A stretch of 64,000 bases of DNA from Pseudomonas sessilinigenes (GTDB lineage: Bacteria > Pseudomonadota > Gammaproteobacteria > Pseudomonadales > Pseudomonadaceae): positions 4,960,001 to 5,024,000 of the forward strand of contig NZ_CP027706.1 of NCBI RefSeq assembly GCF_003850565.1. Direction: 5' to 3'. Of this stretch, positions 38,901 to 47,768 are shown piece by piece (within the stretch, counting starts at the first letter, position 1; each line of letters begins with the position of its first letter). A model generated the notes under the pieces. The model was not told the DNA's origin. It saw only the letters and a list, made by a program, of their open reading frames with translations, and searched no databases. Position numbers and translations under genes: made by a program.

Positions 38901-39548
38901 CTACCAGGTCCGGCACGGGATGAGCAGGGGGTAGTTGGTCATGGTCAGCTTCTTGTTGTCGCCGCTGGCGAGTTCGACGAAGTCATCCAGCATGCCCGAG
39001 TACGAAGAGATCGAGCTGCGCTCGGTGTAGTAGTGGGTGGTCACCGGCCCGTAGTTGGTGTTGCTCTGGCCGGTGCCCACGTACTCGTTCCAGCGGCTGG
39101 TGCCGTACACCATGTCCTGACCCTGGACGAAGTATCGGCCCGGTTGCAGGCCGGTGAACTGGAAGATGCCGTCGTCGTTGGTCCGGGTTACCCGGTGCAC
39201 GGCCACGGCCTCGGGGAGCATGCTCACCGGTGCGCCTTCGGGCTGGGATGAGCGCAACTTGTGCCAGGCCTGCAAGTGCGGGGTGGCCGGATAGAGATAG
39301 ATCTCGACGTTGCGGCTGCTCTCGATGCCATCGTTGCCGACGATGCAGAACTTGCCGGTGAGGGTTGCCGTGCCCGGTTGCAGGGCCGCACGTGCGGCCT
39401 GGGTGTCGAAGGGGACGTCGGGGTATTGCACGCTGGGGACCTTCACCAGCGGGTATTCGTCCAGGGTTCGTCCCTGGCGCGGGGCGCAGGCGCTCAAGGC
39501 ACAGGCGAGCAGCACCGTACCGGAGACCATGAATAGGCGAGATGTCAT
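38901..39548 (-). CDS. Putative outer-membrane lipoprotein
   Basis: 215 residues. N-terminal lipobox ACALSAC gives Cys near residue 21. The middle contains a Cna-B/transthyretin-like pattern (GIFQFTGLQPGRYFVQGQDM), as in carboxypeptidase-regulatory-like folds. Role unknown. The next lipoprotein gene lies 102 nt upstream on the same strand, so they may share a transcript. Confidence 0.7.
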   Translation of the reverse strand: MTSRLFMVSGTVLLACALSACAPRQGRTLDEYPLVKVPSVQYPDVPFDTQAARAALQPGTATLTGKFCIVGNDGIESSRNVEIYLYPATPHLQAWHKLRSSQPEGAPVSMLPEAVAVHRVTRTNDDGIFQFTGLQPGRYFVQGQDMVYGTSRWNEYVGTGQSNTNYGPVTTHYYTERSSISSYSGMLDDFVELASGDNKKLTMTNYPLLIPCRTW

Positions 39549-39649
39549 GACGGCGGGACCTTTGTGTGCAGGGAAGTAGCGCGTTCGCGCAGCCCCGCCC
39601 TGCGCCGGGCAGGTGCGGTGGCTCGTCGCGAGTTTCCGGGGTGGCCGCT

Positions 39650-39943
39650 TTATTCCTTGTTGCACTCGGCGGGCATCGAAACCAGGCCACCCATGCTGGC
39701 AAAGGCAATCATGCCGCCGGAGGGCAGCACGCAGTTGTAGCCACCGGCGCTGGTGTTGGCGGTGAAGTAGGTCTGGGTATTGTCGTTGCGTACATTCGAG
39801 ACGCTGGTCACGTTCTTGCCAATGGTGAGTTGGGCACGGTTTCTCAGGTCGTCGTTGCTGGGCTTGGCAACGGCGCAACCGGCGAGGGCCAGCACCAGTC
39901 CGCTGAGCAGGGTGATGGAGCGGATGTTGGAATGGAGTTTCAT
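39650..39943 (-). CDS. Small lipoprotein
   Basis: 97 residues with lipobox LALAGC (Cys near residue 23). Mature part has two further cysteines (NCVLPSGG, PAECNKE) that could form a disulfide, and a glycine-rich middle. Found upstream of the larger lipoprotein on the same strand. Function unknown. Confidence 0.7.
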   Translation of the reverse strand: MKLHSNIRSITLLSGLVLALAGCAVAKPSNDDLRNRAQLTIGKNVTSVSNVRNDNTQTYFTANTSAGGYNCVLPSGGMIAFASMGGLVSMPAECNKE

Positions 39944-40118
39944 GATGACGCTTCCTTGGTGTTGTAGTTTCTTTCCACGGCGCAGCCGTCCCCCGCACCG
40001 CAGGATGGCAGTGTTGGTGGGAACGAGGTGGTTGGCCGCAACTATAGCGCCGGGGTCGGGGAGGGTCGATTAGCACAGATGGGCTAATGTCCCTTTGCAA
40101 TTACTCGAGTTGGTAGGG

Positions 40119-40415
40119 TCATTCGGCCAGTTGTTCCTGCAGGCGGCGGCCCAGCACATCCAGCAGGTCGCAGCCATCACGCAAGGGAATGACGCACAGT
40201 TGGGCGAAGTCCTGGAGTAATTGCGGATTGCCACCGAGATGGTCCTGGCTGGCAATGCTTTCCAGCAGTTGGGTCGCGGCACGGATACGGTGGATGGCCG
40301 CTTCGTGCAGGGCATCCAGCGGAGCCTGGGTATCCACCAGCAGGGCGGGGATGTCGTAGTCGTTGCCAGTGAGGGGCATGAAGCGCCTTGGGGAGTGTGC
40401 GGTGTCGTCGTCCAT
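40119..40415 (-). CDS. Small hypothetical Pseudomonas protein
   Basis: 98 residues from ATG 40415, or 86 from ATG 40379, the latter with AAGG at good spacing. Helical pattern APLDALHEAAIHRIRAATQL is like the small DUF3077/DUF6124-type proteins common in pseudomonads, but this is only a resemblance. Function unknown. Confidence 0.55.
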   Translation of the reverse strand: MDDDTAHSPRRFMPLTGNDYDIPALLVDTQAPLDALHEAAIHRIRAATQLLESIASQDHLGGNPQLLQDFAQLCVIPLRDGCDLLDVLGRRLQEQLAE

Positions 40416-40522
40416 TGCCTGGGGCCTGCCCGGTGATTCTGCCGACCTTAAAGGCAGGCGGCCGCAGGGAACAAGGTGATGCTGTTCTCTGTGAGCTGTA
40501 GGACTTTTCAACACCCATGGCT

Positions 40523-40608
40523 GTAGCCGCTGCCGAGCCTGCGAGGCTGCGCCAAGGCCCGTAGGGGCTTCCTGGGTCTGCGGCCCTACGCAGCCGCGAG
40601 CGGCTACG
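40523..40608. repeat. REPIN-type element with GTAGCCGC ends
   Basis: Opposed copies of TGTAGCCGCTGCCGAGCC and GCGAGCGGCTACG, imperfect, in the gap between the 98-residue gene and gcd. The same core occurs perfectly paired at 49994-50105. Confidence 0.65.
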
Positions 40609-40664
40609 CGAAGCAGCTCTGACTCTGCGGCAGCCGTTACACGAAGGCATGTGAGGGCGGGCAC

Positions 40665-40698
40665 AAAAAAGGCGGCTACCCGTAGGTAGCCGCCTTTT
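40665..40698 (-). terminator. Rho-independent terminator downstream of gcd
   Basis: GGCGGCTACC and GGTAGCCGCC form a perfect 10-bp stem around CGTA with six A on one side and TTTT on the other; on the minus strand it ends in six U, right after the gcd stop. Confidence 0.93.
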
Positions 40699-40714
40699 CA
40701 GTTACTGTCAGGGC

Positions 40715-43135
40715 TTATTCCGACAGTTTGTAGGCAATGATGTAGTCGCCCATCTTGGTGCCCAGGGAGCCGTGGCCACCCACGACCACCAGCACGTACT
40801 GCTTGCCGTCCTGGCCGGTGTAGCTCATCGGCGTGGCCTGGCCGCCGGCCGGCAGGCGGGACTTCCACAGTTCCTTGCCGTTCTTCACGTCATAACCGCG
40901 GATGTACTGGTCCAGGGTACCGCTGAGGAAGCCCACGCCACCGGCGGTGACCATGGAGCCGCCCATGCTCGGCACGCCCATCGGCAGGCCGATCGGGATC
41001 GGCGAGCTGTCACGGCTGGTGCCGTTCTTGTGCTTCCACACCACCTTGTTGGTGGTCAGGTCGATACCGGCGACGTAGCCCCAGGCCGGCGCCTGGCAGG
41101 GCACGCCGAGCGGCGACATGAACGGATGCATGATCACCGCATAGGGAGCGCCGGTGTTGGGTTGCACGCCCGAGGTCTCGCTTTCGCGCTTGCTGTCGGC
41201 GGCCACTTCGGCGCGCGGTACCAGCTTGGACACGAAGGCCATGTAGTTCGGGCTGGTGAACAGCAGCTGGCGTACCGGATCCAGCGATACGCTGCCCCAG
41301 TTGAACACGCCGACGTTACCCGGATAGATCAGGCTGCCCTGCACCGATGGTGGGGTGTACTGGCCGTCGTAGCGCAGCTCCTTGAACTGGATGCGGCACA
41401 GCATCTGGTCGAATGGAGTGGCGCCCCACATGGCTTTTTCGTCCAGAGGCGGGTTCAGCAGGTTCAGGTCCGAACGGGCCTGGGTCGGTGCGGTGTGGTC
41501 GCCTTCCACGGCTCCGGTCGGGGCTGGGATCTCGCGGATCGGCACGATCGGGGTACCGTCGCGACGGTCCAGCACATACAGGCTGCCTTGCTTGGTCGGT
41601 TGGATCAGCGCCGGCTTGATGCCATCCGCAGTCTTCATGTCCAGCAGGGTTGGCTGGCTGCCTACGTCCATGTCCCACAGGTCGTGGTGGGTGAACTGGT
41701 AGTTCCAGCGCAGCTTGCCGGTGTCGATATCCAGGGCCACGGTGCCGGCGCTGAATTTCTCGGCACCTGCGGTGCGGTTGCCGCCCCATTGGTCGGGCAT
41801 CTGGTTGCCCAGTGGCAGGTAGACCAGGCCCAGTTTCTCGTCGACGCTGGCCAGGGACCACATGTTCGGCGAGTTGCGGGTGTAGGTCTTGCCTTCAGGC
41901 AGCGGCGTGGTTTCGTCGGGGTTGCCCGAGTCCCAGTTCCAGACCAGGTGGCCGTCATGCACGTCGAAGGCGCGGATCACCCCGGACGGCTCGTTGGTCG
42001 ATTCGTTATCGGTCACGTGACCGCCGATGATCACCAGGTTGCGGGTAATGGCCGCCGGCGAGGTGGAGTAGTAGCCACCGGGAGTGAACGAGCCGATACC
42101 GGCCTTGAGGTCCACGGCACCCTTGTTGCCGAAGTCTTCGCAGACCTTGCCGGTGTCGGCGTTGATGGCGATCAGGCGCGCATCGGCGGTCGGCAGGAAC
42201 AGGCGGCGTGGGCAGCTGGTGGCGATGGCCTGGCCGGCAGGGGACAGGGTCGCCGGACGGCTGATGGCGTCGGAGTTCTGGTAGTTGGCTTCGTCGTAGT
42301 ACGACACGCCACGGCAGGTCATGTGGGCCCAGCCACGGAAGTCGTCACCATTGGGGCCTTGGATCTGTGGGTCGAAGCGCCAGATTTCCTTGCCGGTATC
42401 CGGGTCCAGTGCCAGCACCTTGCTGTGGGCGGTGCAGGCATAGAGCTTGCCGTTGACCTTCAGCGGGGTGTTCTGGTTGGTGATCTCCACCGGGTCCTTG
42501 GCGGTCGGCATGTCGCCGGTGCGGATGCGCCAGGCTTCCTGCAGCTTGCCGATGTTGGCCGGAGTGATCTGCTTGAGCGGCGAGTAACGATCACCGAATT
42601 CGGTACGGCCGTAGGCCTGCCAGTCGCCATCCGGTATGGCCGGTGCGGTGCTGGCCATGTCCGCGCTGTCGCGGCCCAGGTCGCCGGAGATTTCCCCCGG
42701 GTTGGTGAACTGGCTGCCGATGGCGGCGCCACCAGCCAGGACCACGGCCACGCTCAGGGCCGCAGTGCCCATCGGTGCCGGGCCATCGCGCAGCAGTGGG
42801 CGACGGAACCAGGGCAGCAGCAGGACCACGCCCAGGGCGAACCACAACGACAGGCGCGGTACCAGTTGCCACCAGTCCAGGCCGATTTCCCACAGCGACC
42901 AGATGGTACTGGCGAACAGCACCAGAGCGTACAGGCCCAGTGCCGCGCGTTTTCCGGCCAGCAACAGCAGGCCGGTCAGCGTCAGGCCGATACCGGCCAG
43001 GACGTAGTACAGCGAGCCGCCGAGCATGCTCAGCTTGATCCCCCCGGCCAGTAAGGCCAGGCCCATTAGCAGCAGCAAGATCCCGAGCAGCCTTGGTGGC
43101 AAGCGGCTCGGGCTCGAAGCGCCCTCTGTGCTCAT
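40715..43135 (-). CDS. gcd: Membrane-bound PQQ-dependent glucose dehydrogenase
   Basis: 806 residues. Five N-terminal membrane segments (residues about 15-145) that carry the quinone site, then an eight-blade PQQ beta-propeller in the periplasm with repeated W-motifs (GKEIWRFDPQ, NKVVWKHKNG, GKELWKSRLPA). It oxidises glucose to gluconolactone and feeds electrons to ubiquinone. ATG 43135 is preferred; the frame opens further upstream. The porin oprB precedes it on the same strand, a common glucose-uptake arrangement. Confidence 0.96.
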   Translation of the reverse strand: MSTEGASSPSRLPPRLLGILLLLMGLALLAGGIKLSMLGGSLYYVLAGIGLTLTGLLLLAGKRAALGLYALVLFASTIWSLWEIGLDWWQLVPRLSLWFALGVVLLLPWFRRPLLRDGPAPMGTAALSVAVVLAGGAAIGSQFTNPGEISGDLGRDSADMASTAPAIPDGDWQAYGRTEFGDRYSPLKQITPANIGKLQEAWRIRTGDMPTAKDPVEITNQNTPLKVNGKLYACTAHSKVLALDPDTGKEIWRFDPQIQGPNGDDFRGWAHMTCRGVSYYDEANYQNSDAISRPATLSPAGQAIATSCPRRLFLPTADARLIAINADTGKVCEDFGNKGAVDLKAGIGSFTPGGYYSTSPAAITRNLVIIGGHVTDNESTNEPSGVIRAFDVHDGHLVWNWDSGNPDETTPLPEGKTYTRNSPNMWSLASVDEKLGLVYLPLGNQMPDQWGGNRTAGAEKFSAGTVALDIDTGKLRWNYQFTHHDLWDMDVGSQPTLLDMKTADGIKPALIQPTKQGSLYVLDRRDGTPIVPIREIPAPTGAVEGDHTAPTQARSDLNLLNPPLDEKAMWGATPFDQMLCRIQFKELRYDGQYTPPSVQGSLIYPGNVGVFNWGSVSLDPVRQLLFTSPNYMAFVSKLVPRAEVAADSKRESETSGVQPNTGAPYAVIMHPFMSPLGVPCQAPAWGYVAGIDLTTNKVVWKHKNGTSRDSSPIPIGLPMGVPSMGGSMVTAGGVGFLSGTLDQYIRGYDVKNGKELWKSRLPAGGQATPMSYTGQDGKQYVLVVVGGHGSLGTKMGDYIIAYKLSE

Positions 43136-43254
43136 AGTGTGGTTCTCCGTGACGTTAAGAATGTACCCGCGCATGTTCACTGTAGATGACGTTCAGGCGC
43201 GGGCTTGGTTCAGCTGGAAAGTGTTTGCCGAAGGCTTTTTTTTGCCGGCGGGCC

Positions 43255-44616
43255 TCAGAACGAACTCTGGATCTTGATGCCGCCAATCAATGCATCATCC
43301 ACTTGGCTCACGCCTCCTGGATGGCGGATGTACTGCAGGTTGGGACGTACCGTCAGCCAGTTGGCCAGGTGTACGCCGTAGTACAGCTCGGCGCTGTACT
43401 CGGTGTCCTGGGGCGGCAGGTAGCTCGGGTTGTCGTAGTCGTACAGCGCGCGGGCCTGGTTGCTGGCCTGGGCGTTCTTGCGGTAGGCCGGGTTGACGTG
43501 GACCCGAGCCAGGGCGAAGCCGATATCGTCCTTGGCCCGGGCATCGAATGGCCCCTTGTAGACCAGCCCCGCCTGGACGTAGTTGTCGATGGCGTTGGTC
43601 TTCTTGTCATGGGCGGTGACGTTGGCGAACAGGCTCAGGCCCCGGGACTGGTCGCTGGCCAGGCTGGTGACCTGCTGTTGCACGCCCAGCCACAGGCCAT
43701 GCTTGCTCGAACTGCTGCGGTAGGCCTCACCGGTCAGCGCGGCGGGCTGGCCATTGCGGTCTTTATAGACGTCGGTGGCCTTGGCGCTGCTGTAGTAATA
43801 GCCGGCGCGGTACTCCCCGGGCAGGCCATTGAGCCGTGGAGTCCAGACCAGCTCCACCGGCAGCAGGGTGCCCTGGGTGCCGCTGCCGCTGAGCTTGAAG
43901 CCGTTGTCGCGGTCCAGGTTCGAAGGGTTCTGCTCGTAGGCGCCAACCTGGGCATAGAGCTCGGGGGTCAGGTGGTACTTGATGCGCAGGGCCCACTGGC
44001 TGACAGGCCAGTTGTACCAGACGCTGCCAGCCCAGTTGCCCACTTGCGAGCCGCAGAACGCCAGGTTCTGGAAGTCGCAGGGGAAGCTGTTGAAGTCTTC
44101 GCCCTGGCCGAAGCGACCGGCCTTGATGTCCAGCTTCTGGTCGAAGAACTTCTGCTGGTACCACATCTGGGTCAGGCGCCAGGTCTGGCCGCGACCCCAG
44201 ACTTCCTGGGCCGAGGTGAAGCCGCCGACCCGCGGGTCGTTGATCCGGTCGTTGCTGATGTTGTCGCCGTTGCGCTTGGTCACGGTCAGCTGGAACTCGG
44301 CATCGTGCCAGCCAAGGATCTTTTGCAGGTCCAGGTGGCTGCCGAAGGCGAACTGGTCGCTGTAGCGTGCGGTGCGATCGTGGTCATAACCGCCGCGCAG
44401 GTTGGCGCCCATCTCGCCGACGTAGTCGATCTTGAAGTCGTAGCCCTTATCGGCCAGTTCCTTGCGGCTGCCGTTCCAGTCGCCGAGCATCCAGGGCGAG
44501 TCGCTGTCGAAGGCCGGCGTGGCTTGGGCGCAAGCGGCAAAACCCAGGGCGCCGAGGAGGGCGACTGGCGTCAGGACAGCGCTGTCTTTTGCGCGCTGAG
44601 AAAGAGGCATAGGCAT
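43255..44616 (-). CDS. oprB: Carbohydrate-selective porin OprB
   Basis: 453 residues with a signal peptide (cleavage near ACAQA) and OprB-family start DSPWMLGDWNGSRKELADKG. Alternating beta-strands and C-terminal Phe (IKIQSSF) fit a 16-stranded barrel. OprB lets glucose cross the outer membrane; gcd is 119 nt downstream. ATG 44616 gives the signal peptide; another ATG follows two codons later. Confidence 0.93.
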   Translation of the reverse strand: MPMPLSQRAKDSAVLTPVALLGALGFAACAQATPAFDSDSPWMLGDWNGSRKELADKGYDFKIDYVGEMGANLRGGYDHDRTARYSDQFAFGSHLDLQKILGWHDAEFQLTVTKRNGDNISNDRINDPRVGGFTSAQEVWGRGQTWRLTQMWYQQKFFDQKLDIKAGRFGQGEDFNSFPCDFQNLAFCGSQVGNWAGSVWYNWPVSQWALRIKYHLTPELYAQVGAYEQNPSNLDRDNGFKLSGSGTQGTLLPVELVWTPRLNGLPGEYRAGYYYSSAKATDVYKDRNGQPAALTGEAYRSSSSKHGLWLGVQQQVTSLASDQSRGLSLFANVTAHDKKTNAIDNYVQAGLVYKGPFDARAKDDIGFALARVHVNPAYRKNAQASNQARALYDYDNPSYLPPQDTEYSAELYYGVHLANWLTVRPNLQYIRHPGGVSQVDDALIGGIKIQSSF

Positions 44617-44748
44617 TCGGATAAGGTCTTTTTCTAGGAATAGGCGAAACAAGGGCAGGGCACGAGACCTGGACCGCTGTCGGTCGAGGCGCCAGGCCGC
44701 TGTTTTCAAAAGGAAAGATGAAGCGTTTCAGCTTCGGGTGCGAAGAAT

Positions 44749-44780
44749 AAAGCGCCCTCTCGGCAAGAGAAAGCGCTTTT
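44749..44780 (-). terminator. Hairpin downstream of benE
   Basis: AAAGCGC and GCGCTTT flank an inner TCTC/GAGA stem, with T-rich ends. On the minus strand it follows benE by about 50 nt. Confidence 0.6.
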
Positions 44781-44830
44781 ATCGACATGAACCGTTTCGG
44801 AATCGGTAACAGTCGTTCGGGCTTTACTCC

Positions 44831-46033
44831 TCAGCGTGATGGGGTCGCCTGCGCCAGGGCGGGCGTGTGTCGGGTGTGGCCCAGGACGAAGTACGCGACC
44901 AAGCCGAAAATCAAACCCCAGAAGGCCGCGGCCAGGCCCAGGAAGCTCATGCCCGAGGCGGTGACCAGGAAAGTGATCAGCGCTGCTTCACGCTGCTGGT
45001 CGTCGGCCATGGCACCGCTCAAGCCGCTGCTGATGGCGCCGAACAGGGCGAGGCCGGCCAGGGCGGCGATCAGCTCCCTGGGCAGGGCGGCGAAGACCGA
45101 GGCCAGGGTGGCGCCGAACACGCCCATGAGCAGGTAGAACAAGCCGCAGGCGATCCCGGCGATGTAGCGCTTGTTGGGTTCTTCATGGGCTTCGCGGCCG
45201 GTGCAAATCGCCGCGGTGATAGCCGCCAGGTTGATGCCGTGGGCGCCGAAGGGGGCCAGCAGCGCCGAGGTGATGGCGGTCCAGGACACGATCGAGCGGG
45301 CCGGGGTGGCGTAGCCTGCGCTGCGCATGACCGCCATGCCGGGTACGTACTGTCCGGTCAGGGTGACCAGGGCCAGGGGCAGGCCGATATTGACGATGGC
45401 CTGCCAGTCCCACTGCGGGGCGATGAAGATCGGCTCGGCCACGGCCAGGGTGATGGCCCCCAGGTTGAATTCGCCCAGGGCTGCGGCCACGCAGCAGCCC
45501 ACCAGCAACACGGCGGGGATGGCGTAGCGCGGCGACCAGCGCTTGCCCAGCAGATAGGTGGTGAGCATCGCCAGCACCAGTACCGGTTGCAGGCTGAGCG
45601 AGGTGAACAGGCCTGCGCCGAAGCGAAACAGGATGCCCGCCAGCATCGCGGCGGCGATGGCCTTGGGCAGGCGCGCCATGAGCTTGTCGAAGGCACCGCT
45701 GAGGCCGAGCACGGCGATGATCAGCGCGGCGACGATGTAGGCGCCAATGGCCTGGGGCAGCGACACCGTCGGTAGCATCGAGACCAGCAGCGCGGCACCG
45801 GGGGTGGACCAGGCGGTGATCACCGGCACCTTCAGGCGCCAACTGAGCAGCAGGCCGGTCAGGCCGCTACCGATGGATATGGCCCAGATCCAGGAGGACA
45901 CCTGGTCGTCGGGCATATGGGCTTCGCGGGCGGCCTGGAACACGATGATCAGGGGGCCGGCGTAGGAAATGATCACGGCGATCAAGCCGGCGACCACGGC
46001 GGAGAGGGACAGGTCCTTGCTGAGGTTGTGCAT
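44831..46033 (-). CDS. benE: Benzoate/H+ symporter family protein BenE
   Basis: 400 residues, about 11-12 membrane segments. SYAGPLIIVFQAAREA and AWSTPGAALL belong to the BenE family. It is divergent from a MocR-type regulator with an array of similar operator-like sites between them, which suggests control by that regulator rather than by BenR. The true substrate may not be benzoate, as no benABCD genes are near. Confidence 0.88.
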   Translation of the reverse strand: MHNLSKDLSLSAVVAGLIAVIISYAGPLIIVFQAAREAHMPDDQVSSWIWAISIGSGLTGLLLSWRLKVPVITAWSTPGAALLVSMLPTVSLPQAIGAYIVAALIIAVLGLSGAFDKLMARLPKAIAAAMLAGILFRFGAGLFTSLSLQPVLVLAMLTTYLLGKRWSPRYAIPAVLLVGCCVAAALGEFNLGAITLAVAEPIFIAPQWDWQAIVNIGLPLALVTLTGQYVPGMAVMRSAGYATPARSIVSWTAITSALLAPFGAHGINLAAITAAICTGREAHEEPNKRYIAGIACGLFYLLMGVFGATLASVFAALPRELIAALAGLALFGAISSGLSGAMADDQQREAALITFLVTASGMSFLGLAAAFWGLIFGLVAYFVLGHTRHTPALAQATPSR

Positions 46034-46059
46034 GGCATCTCGACTGGCGGGTGGTGGAT

Positions 46060-46280
46060 GATTGAGTCGATCGATATAAGCGTGTTTCAGTGTATTTCAG
46101 AAAATTGAATCGATTCAATTGTCTTGATGCAATCAATGCCTTGATGAAGAGATTGGTTGTAGATTCTTTCTTATAAATAATTGTTTATTAACGATTTTAT
46201 TGATTGAAAATACTTTTGATCAAAATTCATTTGGAAGGAATAGGGCCTGGTTATTGAATCAATTTTTCGATTGAGTCGAT
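46060..46280. promoter_or_regulatory. Operator-like array between benE and the MocR gene
   Basis: The gap (46034-46349) is very AT-rich. It contains an exact 18-bp palindrome AATTGAATCGATTCAATT (46103-46120), two identical direct copies of GATTGAGTCGAT (46060-46071 and 46269-46280), and further ATTGAATCAA (46253-46262). All share an ATTGA(A/G)TC core. MocR regulators typically bind spaced repeats, so these are probable binding sites controlling both genes. Confidence 0.7.
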
Positions 46281-46349
46281 ATGCGGGTGGGCAGCGGCCC
46301 TGTGCTATGCTGCGCCGCATTTCAATGCAGCCGATGGTCACCAGCCTCC

Positions 46350-47738
46350 ATGTGGGTTCCCCAGTTAAGCGACTTCAACCAGCCGGTCTACCTGTCCATC
46401 GCCGATGCGCTGCAGCGCGATATCGGCAGTGGCCTGCTCAAGGATGGTGAGCGCCTGCCGACCCTGCGCGAGCTGGCGGTGACCCTGAACGTTACTCCCG
46501 GCACCATCAATCGGGCCTACGGCGAAGCCCAGCGCCGCGGCCTGGTGCAGGGCGAGGTGGGGCGTGGCACCTATGTGCTGGGGCGCGCGCCGTTGGCGCT
46601 GGTGGAAGGTGCAGCCGGGCCGTCGTTGTCCCTGGGCCAGTCCGAGGCCCTGGACCTGTCGCTGATCAAGCCCTACAGCGAAACCCTGGAGTACTGGTTG
46701 CGCGGCGCCCTGGTGGACATGGCCCGCAGCAGCGATTTCGGCCGGGCCCTGGACTACGCTCCCGACGGCGGCCATCCCGCCCACCGCGAGGCCGGGGCGC
46801 AGTGGCTACGGCATTCGCTGCCCGAGGCCCAGTGGCAGCAAGTGGTGATCACCTCCGGCGCCCAGCACGGGCTGATGGTTGCCATCAGCGCCTTGAGCAA
46901 TGCCGGTGACCTGGTGCTCTGCGAGTCCCTGGCATACCCGGGCATCCTCTCGGTAGCCCATGGCCTGGAGCGACGCTTGCAGGGCGTGGCCATGGATGAG
47001 GAGGGAATACTGCCCGAAGCCCTGCGCGAGCAGTGCCTGCGGGAGAAGCCGGCGTTGCTGGTGTGTGTCGCCAGTTGCCAGAACCCCACCACGGCGATCA
47101 TGTCGCCGGGGCGCCGGGCCCAGATCGCGGCACTGGCCGAAGAGTTCGATTTTTTGCTGGTCGACGACGATATCTACGGTTTTCTCGCCACCGATCCGCA
47201 GATCAAGCCGCTCTCGGCCTATGCGCCGGAGCGTTCGGTGTACCTCACCAGCCTGTCCAAGGCGATCATGCCGGCCCTGCGGGTCGGCTACTTGTACAGC
47301 CCGCCCAAGCTGCTGTCGCGCTTGAGCGCGATGGTCCGCAGCAGCGTGTGGATGCCCTCGCCGCTGACCGCGCAACTGGCCAGCAATGTGCTGGTCGAGG
47401 GGCTGGACCGCAAGCTGGTAGAGACCCAGCGCAGCGAGGCGGCGGAGCGCCAGGCGATTGCCCGGGAAGTGTTCGCCGGTTTCGAGTTCCGGACCCAGCC
47501 CCACAGCTACCACCTGTGGTTGACCTTGCCGCAGCCCTGGACCGCCGATGAATTCGCCACCCTGGCCCGGGCCAATGGCGTGCTGGTGATGAGCGGCACG
47601 CAGTTCCAGGTGGAGCGCGATGCCAACTGCCGTCACGTGCGGGTGGTGTTGATGTCGCCCACCACCCGCGACGAACTGCGCTTTGCCCTGACCCAGTTGG
47701 CCAGCCTGATCGGCACCGACCCGCGGCGTTATCGCTGA
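46350..47738 (+). CDS. MocR-family regulator (GntR HTH fused to aminotransferase domain)
   Basis: 462 residues. Residues 1-75 form a GntR winged HTH (LPTLRELAVTLNVTPGTINR); the rest is a PLP aminotransferase fold with the PLP lysine in LTSLSKAIMPALRVGY. The start ATG 46350 (MWVPQLSDFNQP) gives a complete HTH; an earlier frame opening at 46281 is not supported. It is divergent from benE. Ligand unknown, usually an amino-type compound or pyridoxal phosphate. Confidence 0.9.
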   Translation: MWVPQLSDFNQPVYLSIADALQRDIGSGLLKDGERLPTLRELAVTLNVTPGTINRAYGEAQRRGLVQGEVGRGTYVLGRAPLALVEGAAGPSLSLGQSEALDLSLIKPYSETLEYWLRGALVDMARSSDFGRALDYAPDGGHPAHREAGAQWLRHSLPEAQWQQVVITSGAQHGLMVAISALSNAGDLVLCESLAYPGILSVAHGLERRLQGVAMDEEGILPEALREQCLREKPALLVCVASCQNPTTAIMSPGRRAQIAALAEEFDFLLVDDDIYGFLATDPQIKPLSAYAPERSVYLTSLSKAIMPALRVGYLYSPPKLLSRLSAMVRSSVWMPSPLTAQLASNVLVEGLDRKLVETQRSEAAERQAIAREVFAGFEFRTQPHSYHLWLTLPQPWTADEFATLARANGVLVMSGTQFQVERDANCRHVRVVLMSPTTRDELRFALTQLASLIGTDPRRYR

Positions 47739-47768
47739 GCCGCGGGCAGGTCGCTGGCTGGCCTGGAC

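Noticed and set aside
38901..40100. Long minus-strand frame that joins the two lipoprotein genes
   Set aside because: Its N-terminal half is a frame-shadow with no lipobox; the two separate genes have clear lipoprotein signals and fit better.
40772..43054. 760-codon plus-strand frame opposite gcd
   Set aside because: Antisense shadow; the gcd protein motifs and length are conclusive.
44447..44788. Minus-strand frame overlapping the oprB start
   Set aside because: It overlaps the supported signal peptide of OprB in another frame and includes a hairpin region.
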